Source: Natrialba aegyptia DSM 13077 (GTDB lineage: Archaea > Halobacteriota > Halobacteria > Halobacteriales > Natrialbaceae). From it: a stretch of 40,563 nt of DNA. The translations under genes and the position numbers were made by a program. Below, one piece after another: positions 25,381 to 32,453 of the stretch; within the stretch, counting starts at the first letter, position 1; each line of letters opens with the position of its first letter. The stretch covers positions 32,725 to 73,287 of the forward strand of contig NZ_AOIP01000020.1 in NCBI RefSeq assembly GCF_000337535.1. Reading direction: 5' to 3'. The notes beneath the pieces are model-generated. The model was not told the DNA's origin and did not search any database. It saw nothing but the letters and a program-made list of their open reading frames with translations.

Positions 25381-27018
25381 CTACCGCCGACGCGGCGACT
25401 CGAGTTCGATGTCCGCCTCCTCGAGTAGCTCCTCGACCTCCGCTCGCTTTTGCTGGTGCTCTTCGAGGAATTCCTTCATCAACTGGGCGGCCTGTTCCTT
25501 GCAGTCGCCACAGAGGCGCTCGCCGCCGACGCACTCGTCGTAGACGCGCTTTGCGAACTCGTCGTCGTCGCCGGCGAGCAGGTAGGCGTACAGTTCGTAG
25601 ACCGGACACTCGTCGGCCTTGCCACCCTTCTCTCGCTGCTCTTCGGCGGTTTCGCGGCCGCCGGTTGTCGCCGACTTGACCTTGTCGTAGCCGTCCTCGG
25701 GGTCGTCGAGCAGGGAGATGTGGGAGGCCGGGATCGACGAGGACATCTTCCCGCCCGTCAGCCCGGTCATGAAGCGGTGGTAGATCGACGACGGCGGCTG
25801 GAAGCCGTAGCCGCCGTTCTCGACCTCGATTTCCCGTGCGAGTTCTTCCGCTTCGGCGCGGTCGATCTCGAAGGCGTCGACGTGGTTTTCGTAGACGCGC
25901 TTTTCGCCCTCGATGGCCTCGATGAGCGCGTCGAATGCCGCGTCGGTCGCCCGTCGGTCGGAGAAGCGCGTTCGCGGGCGAAGCGGTTCCATTCCGCCCT
26001 CGTTCAGCTTCGTCAGGACCGATTCGAGCGTGCTCGCGCCGACCCCGAGTTCGGCCAGCGGCGTTTCTTCGAGGGTTTCGGCGACGTGGACACACCGGAG
26101 TTGCTCGTCGTCGAAGTCGGCCGGGTCGAGGCGCTCGTAGAACTCGGCGACGAGTTCGCGCTCGTCGGCCTCGAGTTCGAAGCTAGCGTAGGCCTTGGAG
26201 ACCTTGAAAAAGCGCATCCGTTCGGCGAGGTCGCGGGCCAGGCGGACGTGGGGGTCCTGGTCGGGACCGACGGGGATCACGGTGGGCTTCGGCTCGTCCA
26301 ACTGCGGGTAGAGGATGTCGGCCATCTGGGTGACGACCGACTGCATGTGCGAGACGTCGGTCTCGCCGTCGAAGCCGTAGATCGCCTGGAACTCGGAGAA
26401 GTTGGCCTCAGCCCCGAGGTCGAAGGCCAGGTCCTGGACCTCGCGGTTTTCCGACTGGCGGTAGAGGTCGCCGTCCTCGGGGTCGAAGCCGAGCGCGAGC
26501 AGGGAGAGCAGGTAGCTCCGGGCGTGTTCGTCGATTTCCTCCCAGGAGAGACCGCGGGCGGCGTTGGCTTCGAGGTCGGCGATCAGCGCGTGGGCCTCCG
26601 CGCCCTGCTGTTGGTGCCAGATGATCTCGTCGAAGACGAGTTTGTGGCCGATGTGCGGGTCGCCGGTGGGCATGAAGCCCGAGAGGACGGCCGCCGGTTC
26701 GTCGTTTTGCAGCGCGCGGATGACCGACCGGTAATCGCGCTGGCCGAAGATGACGCCTCGGCGCATCAGGTAGTGGGGGTGGGGCACCTCGTCCAGAACG
26801 TCGTCGAACTCCTCGATGCCGAACTCGTCGAACAGTTTGCGGTAGTCGGAGACGGTCGAGGAGCCCCACGGATCCAGCGCGACGTCGTCGGCACCCGCAG
26901 CGCCGCCGTCCGCTCGAAGGGGTGTCGCCCCCTCGTCGACAGCAACAGCGTCGGCCGCAGTCCCGGACGCCTCGTCCTCGAACTCCCTGGGCTCCTCGCG
27001 TGGGTCGTCTCCGGTCAT
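25381..27018 (-). CDS. trpS: Tryptophanyl-tRNA synthetase
   Basis: 545 residues, class Ic synthetase of the archaeal/eukaryotic TrpRS type. HIGH-equivalent 'GFMPTGDPHIGHKLV' and KMSSS ('LTGGKMSSSIPAS') are present, with 'VIPVGPDQDPHVRLARDLAERM' between them. The first ~55 residues are an acidic, Ala/Gly-rich extension. A C-terminal module with 'CVGGERLCGDCKEQAAQLMKEFLEEHQ' precedes an Arg-rich end. ATG at 27018 is chosen over the GTG at 27024. The promoter region carries a 22-bp palindrome. Divergent from moxR. Confidence 0.96.
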   Translation of the reverse strand: MTGDDPREEPREFEDEASGTAADAVAVDEGATPLRADGGAAGADDVALDPWGSSTVSDYRKLFDEFGIEEFDDVLDEVPHPHYLMRRGVIFGQRDYRSVIRALQNDEPAAVLSGFMPTGDPHIGHKLVFDEIIWHQQQGAEAHALIADLEANAARGLSWEEIDEHARSYLLSLLALGFDPEDGDLYRQSENREVQDLAFDLGAEANFSEFQAIYGFDGETDVSHMQSVVTQMADILYPQLDEPKPTVIPVGPDQDPHVRLARDLAERMRFFKVSKAYASFELEADERELVAEFYERLDPADFDDEQLRCVHVAETLEETPLAELGVGASTLESVLTKLNEGGMEPLRPRTRFSDRRATDAAFDALIEAIEGEKRVYENHVDAFEIDRAEAEELAREIEVENGGYGFQPPSSIYHRFMTGLTGGKMSSSIPASHISLLDDPEDGYDKVKSATTGGRETAEEQREKGGKADECPVYELYAYLLAGDDDEFAKRVYDECVGGERLCGDCKEQAAQLMKEFLEEHQQKRAEVEELLEEADIELESPRRR

Positions 27019-27027
27019 TACCACCGT

Positions 27028-27049
27028 TTTGGCGCGCCGGCGCGCAAAA
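27028..27049. promoter_or_regulatory. 22-bp palindrome in the trpS/moxR divergent promoter region
   Basis: Self-complementary at 20 of 22 positions, with GGCGCGCCGGCGCGC as its core and T/A runs at the ends. It starts 9 bases upstream of the trpS ATG and its right end overlaps the likely trpS TATA region (CTTTTGCG on the minus strand, about 27,043-27,051, 29 bp from the ATG). The position fits an operator that would block trpS initiation; moxR starts 68 bp away. Confidence 0.45.
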
Positions 27050-27116
27050 GCCTTCGCTTCTCTGCCGTTCGCTGCCTGCCAGTATCTTCATGTGACGCCC
27101 CCGACAACGCCAACCG

Positions 27117-28082
27117 ATGGCAGACGACGTTTCGGCCGTCGCGACGAGCGAGACCTGCACCGAAGTTCTCTCGCGGATCGGCGATGCGGTGATCACCGAC
27201 CGCGAGTTCCTCGAGCAGGTGCTCACCGCGGCGCTCGCCCGCGGCCACGTCCTCCTCGAAGACGTACCCGGTACCGGGAAGACGCTGACGGCGCTGGCGT
27301 TCGCCCGGGCGCTCGGGCTCGAATTCTCCCGCATCCAGTTCACTCCGGACCTGCTGCCGAGCGACATCACCGGCTCGCACGTCTTCAACGAACGCACCGG
27401 CGCGTTCGAGTTCACCCGCGGGCCGGTGTTCGCGAACGTGGTGCTCGCCGACGAGATCAACCGCGCGCCGCCGAAGACCCAGGCCGCCCTCCTCGAGGCG
27501 ATGGACGAGAGCCAGGTCACCGTCGACGGGACGACGCGCGACCTGCCGGACCCGTTCCTGGTCATCGCGACGCAGAATCCGGTCGAACAGGAGGGGACCT
27601 TCGAGTTGCCGGAAGCCCAGCGCGACCGCTTTACGATCAAGACCGCCATCGGCTACCCGGGTCGGGCGGGTGAACTCGAGTTGATCGAGCGGCGAAGCGA
27701 GCGCGAGACGAAGCTGCCGACGGTCGAGCCGGTGCTCGATGCGGCGGGCGTGCGGACGCTCCAGCGCGTCCCCGAGCGGGTGTCGATGAGCGAGCCGGTT
27801 CGGGGCTATCTCGTGGATCTCGCGCGGGCGACCAGAGCGGACGACCGGGTCGAGATCGGCATCTCGCCGCGGGGGATTCAACGGTATTTCGAGGCTGCAC
27901 GCGCACGCGCGGCGATTGCCGGTCGGGAGTACGTCGCACCGGACGATGTCAAGCGGATCGCCGAGCCGATCATGCAGCACCGGCTCGTGCTGACGACCGA
28001 CGCGAGAATCGAGGGCGTCGACGGATCGACCGTCGTCCGATCCGTGCTGGACCGGGTCGAGGTTCCGCCGGTTGACCCGTAG
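27117..28082 (+). CDS. MoxR-family AAA+ ATPase
   Basis: 321 residues. Walker A 'LEDVPGTGKTLTALAFA' (50-56 core), Walker B 'VVLADEINRAPPKTQAALLEAMDE', sensor 1 'VIATQNPVEQEGTFELPEAQRDRF', and the C-terminal lid domain ('ISPRGIQRYFEAARARAAIAG', 'VAPDDVKRIAEPIMQHRL'). MoxR ATPases act as chaperones for the assembly of complexes involving DUF58 and VWA proteins. Here the DUF58 partner is convergent, 2.1 kb away, instead of in one operon with moxR. The divergent neighbour is trpS. Confidence 0.94.
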   Translation: MADDVSAVATSETCTEVLSRIGDAVITDREFLEQVLTAALARGHVLLEDVPGTGKTLTALAFARALGLEFSRIQFTPDLLPSDITGSHVFNERTGAFEFTRGPVFANVVLADEINRAPPKTQAALLEAMDESQVTVDGTTRDLPDPFLVIATQNPVEQEGTFELPEAQRDRFTIKTAIGYPGRAGELELIERRSERETKLPTVEPVLDAAGVRTLQRVPERVSMSEPVRGYLVDLARATRADDRVEIGISPRGIQRYFEAARARAAIAGREYVAPDDVKRIAEPIMQHRLVLTTDARIEGVDGSTVVRSVLDRVEVPPVDP

Positions 28083-28103
28083 CGCCGGGCCGATCGAACG
28101 CGG

Positions 28104-30209
28104 CTAGTCGGTTTTCGAAGTCGAGTGCTCGGTTTCACTCTCGTCGCTCTCGGCGCTCTCGTCGGATGACGGCTCGGAGATGGTCTCCGTCTGTGCCTGT
28201 GTCTCGTCCGGAAGCGACTCATCGCCGGTGAACTCGGCTGCGGCCGGCTCACCCGACGGCGCAGCGTCGAGACGCGAGGTGATGGCCGCGACCGTCTCGT
28301 CGCTCAGCGTCTCGACGGATTCGAGTTCGGCCGCGCGGGCGGTCTGGATGTCGCCGATCGTTTCGAAGCCGGCAGTTCGCAGGGCGCGGGCCTCGCCGGC
28401 GTCGATGCCAGGGACGGTTCCCGCCGCAACGGGGAGCCGAGAGATGTCGCCCGTTCGGGTTCGGCCGGCCGCAGCGGCGGCGGTCGCTCGTCGTTTGAGA
28501 ACGATACACGAGGCGAGCAACGCAACGGTACAAGCGACGGCGATCGTCACGCCAGCGCGGATCGCGACCCGGTCGAGGATGGAGTCGAGGCCGACTGCAA
28601 GACCGATCCCGAGCACCCCGACGAGGACTGTGCCGGTCGTATGCGCCAGTGCCGGCCGTCGTGCGGAGACGTCTCGACCGAGTTCGTCGACGAGCGAGAC
28701 GCCGTAGACGCCGGCGTCCCAGGCGACGAGCCCGCAGGCGACGGCGGTGCCGACCGCGAGCGTCGACCCGCCGCCGAGCGCGACGACCACGCCGCCGGCG
28801 ACGAGCGAACTCGCGGCCAGCGTGGCGGGAGCCGCGCGGTCCGAAAGCGGGCCGAGTGCGCCGAGCAGCCAGACGGCGACCAGTAGCGCGAAGATCGTCC
28901 CGACGAACCCGCTTAGCAGGAATCCGGCGACGGCGATGCCCGTCGGCGGCGACGCGAGCGAACGCAGGTCATCGGCCGCGAGTTCACCGGAGGCTCCCGG
29001 CAGCGCGCCCCGTTCGTTCGCGGCGGCCATCGCCTCGAGTTCGGGACCGATCCAGCGGTCGAACACTACCGGGTAGCCGATCGAGACGAGAACCACGACG
29101 AGGACCCCGCCCGCGAACGCCGGCAGCCACCTGACGGCCGCACTGTATCGAAGTCTGGAGAGCGCGGGGAGCCGCGAGCCGAGGCCGGCCAGACAGAGCG
29201 CGACAATCCCCGCGAGAACGGCGAGGCGAACGGGTGTCGCCATGGTTAGCGGGACGAGCGTCGACTCGACGAGCGCGGCCGCGGTATCGATGCCTCGATT
29301 GTCGCCGGTTCGAGCCAGGACCGCGACTGAACTCGCCAGGAGGGTGCCACCCAGGACTGCCCAGCCGGTCCAGCCCGCTCGCGAGGTGAGCCACTCGATC
29401 CGCCGGCGTGCTGTCTCGCGTCGGTCCCGGGGGAGCAACTCCGGAATCGGCAGTCGCGGCAGGACGAGCACCGCGAGCCACAGCAGTCCCACGAGGAGCC
29501 CGACGAAGCTCAGTGCACCCGCAGTCGTCGCCGACGGAGACGGCGACACGAGTTCACCGAGCACTTGTGCTGGAGTGGTGCCGTTCCCGTTTCCTGTCCC
29601 TGTTCCAGTCTCAGTACCAGTCCCGGGAAGAGCGGGCCACAGCGACGGTGACCGAATCGGGTCGAAAAACGCCACCGACACGACGGCGACGGGGATCGAC
29701 GTGAGCCAGACCACCGGCAGCGCGGAGCGGACGGCACCATCGCCGACCGCGCCCGTTCTGGTCGCCGCGCCGCCGAACGCCGCGAGAACGATCGCGAGGA
29801 CGACCCCGACGCGGTATTCCGGTTGAACCGAGACCGAATCGCCGCGAAGGGCGAGTCCGAGCGCGCCGGCCGTTCCGAGCGCGGTGAGCACGGCGAGCAG
29901 GCTCCCGACGGCTCGACCGCCCGGCGCTCGCCGTTTCGTGGCCGTCACCGTCGCCGCTAGTATGCCGCCGGTGAGACCGGCGACGATCGCCGCCGCGACG
30001 GCATCGATGCTGACGGCGAGAACGAGTATCCCGACGAGCGTCGCCAGAATCGTCGCGCCGGCGGGTATCGGCGCGCCGACCGTCCCGCCGGCTCGCGCGG
30101 TGGTGGATCGCCTCGCGTCCGGTCGTGGTGCTGTCGTCGGTCCTCCATCGGCATGTCGCCGTCCCGTCCGTCCCCGCTTCTGGGGCTCGAACTCCTCGTC
30201 CGTCGCCAT
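28104..30209 (-). CDS. Polytopic membrane protein with C-terminal helix-hairpin-helix segment (DUF58 locus)
   Basis: 701 residues. After a basic cytoplasmic N-terminus (~45 residues) there are about 14 hydrophobic segments, many Gly/Ala/Val-rich, up to residue ~590. A soluble tail follows with a helix-hairpin-helix-like repeat ('VPGIDAGEARALRTAGFETIGDIQTARAAELESV') and an acidic Ser/Glu end. I recall similar proteins annotated as DUF7519 in haloarchaea at the same locus. Function unknown; the neighbours suggest a membrane-embedded part of a MoxR/DUF58 envelope system. It is the last gene of the operon: its ATG overlaps the DUF58 stop by one base (TAATG). The moxR gene ends 22 bp away, convergent. 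Confidence 0.8.
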   Translation of the reverse strand: MATDEEFEPQKRGRTGRRHADGGPTTAPRPDARRSTTARAGGTVGAPIPAGATILATLVGILVLAVSIDAVAAAIVAGLTGGILAATVTATKRRAPGGRAVGSLLAVLTALGTAGALGLALRGDSVSVQPEYRVGVVLAIVLAAFGGAATRTGAVGDGAVRSALPVVWLTSIPVAVVSVAFFDPIRSPSLWPALPGTGTETGTGTGNGNGTTPAQVLGELVSPSPSATTAGALSFVGLLVGLLWLAVLVLPRLPIPELLPRDRRETARRRIEWLTSRAGWTGWAVLGGTLLASSVAVLARTGDNRGIDTAAALVESTLVPLTMATPVRLAVLAGIVALCLAGLGSRLPALSRLRYSAAVRWLPAFAGGVLVVVLVSIGYPVVFDRWIGPELEAMAAANERGALPGASGELAADDLRSLASPPTGIAVAGFLLSGFVGTIFALLVAVWLLGALGPLSDRAAPATLAASSLVAGGVVVALGGGSTLAVGTAVACGLVAWDAGVYGVSLVDELGRDVSARRPALAHTTGTVLVGVLGIGLAVGLDSILDRVAIRAGVTIAVACTVALLASCIVLKRRATAAAAAGRTRTGDISRLPVAAGTVPGIDAGEARALRTAGFETIGDIQTARAAELESVETLSDETVAAITSRLDAAPSGEPAAAEFTGDESLPDETQAQTETISEPSSDESAESDESETEHSTSKTD

Positions 30210-31543
30210 TAGCGACGCACCTCCCCGAACGCCCGCTCGAGGGTCGTCGCGAGCGGCTGTTCCGGTTCCCAGTCCGCCACGGGAATCTCCCCTCGACGGA
30301 GGCGTTCGAGCCGCGTCTCCCGGCGAATTGCCGCCAGCCGCGCCCCGATTTCCGCGCGCGTCGCCACGTTCGGCGACACGACCGATAGCCGGTACCCGCG
30401 CCGTCGAAGCGCCAGCGCGAGGTCGACGATGCCGTCGTCCACCGCCGGCGTACAGACCACGAGTTGCGCGTCCGACGGCAACAGCGTCTCGAGCCGGTCG
30501 GCGGTCGCCGTCGGCGTCTCGCTCGCCCTCGCTCGTTCACCCTCGCCGCCATCGCTTCGCGCCCGCGTCTGCGTCGGCTCATCCCGTGCGGCGACGGCGT
30601 CACAGACGCTCGCAATTCGACCGCTCACGTCCGCACCCCTTCCTGGTTCGACGTACGCCGGCGGTCCCGCGTAGACGCCGGGTATCCGGCTCCGAACGCC
30701 GAGTCCGACGACCCCGACGCTGTGGGCGGCCTCGAGCATCGCCGCACTCGTCACCGTCCCAGCGTAGGCCGCGAGCGTGGTTCCGCCCGGGTGTCCGCGG
30801 GCCGCCGCGACTCCCGACACCGCCCTGCCGTCGACGACGACCACGACCTTCGTCGCCTCCTGCTCGCGGTAGCGAACGGTGCCGAGTTCACCCGTCCGGG
30901 CGTACCGCCGCCAGTCGATCCGGCTCACCGGATCGCCCTGGTGGTAGTCCCGCGTCGAGTGGAACTCGTACCCCGCGCCGCCGCTGTCGCTCGCGACGGC
31001 TCCGGCGAGCGGCAGCGTCTCCCGGCGGAGCGAGAGTCCGTCTACCGGGATCGTACACTCGAGTTCGTCGTCGCCGGCGGCCGGAATCGAGGCCGTCGCC
31101 ACGGCCGTTCCGCTCAGGCTTCGCACGCGGACCCACGCGTCGTCGAAGGCGTAGGTGCCCCGCCGCGGGCGCACCGCGTAGGTGAACTCGGTCTGCTCGC
31201 CGGCGCGGAGCGTCGTCGCGGTCCGTGCGGTTCCGTCGACGACGGCGATTTCGGACGGAACGCGGTCGGCGATTCGAACGTCCGGAAGCGGTCGCGTCGA
31301 GTCGTTTCGAACCGTGAGCGTCACGTCGACGCGCTCGCCGGGGTGGGGCAGCCGTGGCTCGCAGTCGCGTTCTATCGACACCGCCGCCGCCGGATCGGGA
31401 ACGGACGACAGCGCGGCGTAGCCGAGGTAGCCGACGGGGACGGTCCCAGCGAGCAACAGCGTCGCCGAGCCGAACACGGTGCCGACGGCGGCGAGGGCGA
31501 GCGACGCGACGACGCCGGAGTGCCACCGGGAGACGCTACGCAC
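30209..31543 (-). CDS. DUF58 domain protein
   Basis: 444 residues. Two N-terminal membrane helices ('SGVVASLALAAVGTVFG', 'LLLAGTVPVGYLGYAAL'), a beta-sandwich domain ('VDVTLTVRNDSTRPLPDVRI'), then the DUF58 signature 'GDPVSRIDWRRYARTGELGTVRYREQ' opening a VWA-like fold ('VVVVVDGRAV'). DUF58 proteins are clients or partners of MoxR ATPases. The frame is open for 131 codons further upstream, but that region is basic, low-quality sequence antisense to no family. The GTG at 31543 overlaps the upstream gene's stop by 8 bases and starts at the hydrophobic region, so it is chosen. Confidence 0.9.
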   Translation of the reverse strand: MRSVSRWHSGVVASLALAAVGTVFGSATLLLAGTVPVGYLGYAALSSVPDPAAAVSIERDCEPRLPHPGERVDVTLTVRNDSTRPLPDVRIADRVPSEIAVVDGTARTATTLRAGEQTEFTYAVRPRRGTYAFDDAWVRVRSLSGTAVATASIPAAGDDELECTIPVDGLSLRRETLPLAGAVASDSGGAGYEFHSTRDYHQGDPVSRIDWRRYARTGELGTVRYREQEATKVVVVVDGRAVSGVAAARGHPGGTTLAAYAGTVTSAAMLEAAHSVGVVGLGVRSRIPGVYAGPPAYVEPGRGADVSGRIASVCDAVAARDEPTQTRARSDGGEGERARASETPTATADRLETLLPSDAQLVVCTPAVDDGIVDLALALRRRGYRLSVVSPNVATRAEIGARLAAIRRETRLERLRRGEIPVADWEPEQPLATTLERAFGEVRR

Positions 31544-32453
31544 GCGTTCCCTCCGGTGGTGTCGCGGTGTCTCCGGCGGAATCGCCGCCGGCGTTGTCCG
31601 GCTTTCGATTAGTCGGTTCCCCGTCTTCCACCGCCCCTCCCGCTCTCCGTGCGTCGTCCGTCTCTCCCGTTGTAACCCTCGATTCGGCGGATTCCGTTGC
31701 GTACCGCTCCAGTTCGGTAATCGTTCGCTCGAGACGGCGTTCGAACGTTCGTCCCGGGAACAACCAGTTCCGAAGTCGGTGCCAGATCGAGAGCCGCCCT
31801 GCGGACTCGTCGCCGAGAAACGCCGCCGCGATCCGGTCGTCCGTCCACTCGCCGCGCCGAATCCGCTCGTCGACCTTGTTGATTCCGTCCGCCTTCCCCA
31901 CTCCATCCGCTCCGTCCGCATCCGCCCCGTCCGCATCCGTCCTATCCCTCCGACCGTGTGCCCTCTCGACGGCTCGAAGCGTCTCCCGAAGCTCCTCGAC
32001 GACGGCTTCCGTCCGGACCGTTCCCACCGATCCCCGTTTCAACGCGCGACTCGTCCGGTCGACGCGCTCGGTGATTTCCTCGCCGACCACCCCGACGGCC
32101 GACGGTTCACCCACTGCCCCCCGAGTTCGTGTCGGCGGTCGATTCCCGACACGGTCCCCGTGCGGATTTTGAACTCGCGTCCGGGGTCGGTTCCGTTCAT
32201 ACGCAGTGCCGATGCCACGATCCCCCACGCCACTCGCTCCCGAGAAGTACGCCCGCCAGAGGGCGAACAGCCCGATCACCCCGCCGAGCACGAGGAGAGC
32301 ACGCTCCGCGTCGACCGTCTGTTCGACCGTCGCCACGAGTTCGATGATCGCGGCCGGGAGAACCGTCGGGGCCGCTGCCAGTATCGTGGCGATACCGAGC
32401 GTGCCGACCGCGAGCACGCCGAGCAGCACGTTCAGCCCCGATCGGTCGCTCAC
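31536..32453 (-). CDS. Small two-helix membrane protein of the DUF58 locus
   Basis: 305 residues. Two N-terminal membrane helices ('NVLLGVLAVGTLGIATIL', 'ALLVLGGVIGLFALWRAYF'), then a cytoplasmic helical domain ('EEITERVDRTSRALKRG', 'VVEELRETLRAVERAHG', 'FERRLERTITELERYATES') with a central Asp/Gly-rich stretch. I recall this type annotated as DUF7269, always beside DUF58, in haloarchaea; treat the name as recollection. The GTG start overlaps the DUF4129 stop (GTGA), and its 3' end overlaps the DUF58 start, so the genes are translationally coupled. Function unknown. Confidence 0.75.
   Translation of the reverse strand: MSDRSGLNVLLGVLAVGTLGIATILAAAPTVLPAAIIELVATVEQTVDAERALLVLGGVIGLFALWRAYFSGASGVGDRGIGTAYERNRPRTRVQNPHGDRVGNRPPTRTRGAVGEPSAVGVVGEEITERVDRTSRALKRGSVGTVRTEAVVEELRETLRAVERAHGRRDRTDADGADADGADGVGKADGINKVDERIRRGEWTDDRIAAAFLGDESAGRLSIWHRLRNWLFPGRTFERRLERTITELERYATESAESRVTTGETDDARRAGGAVEDGEPTNRKPDNAGGDSAGDTATPPEGTRA

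Noticed and set aside
31544-31936. N-terminal extension of the DUF58 protein by 131 codons
   Set aside because: Low-complexity Arg/Thr/Ser sequence overlapping the real upstream membrane protein; the GTG overlapping that gene's stop is the better start.
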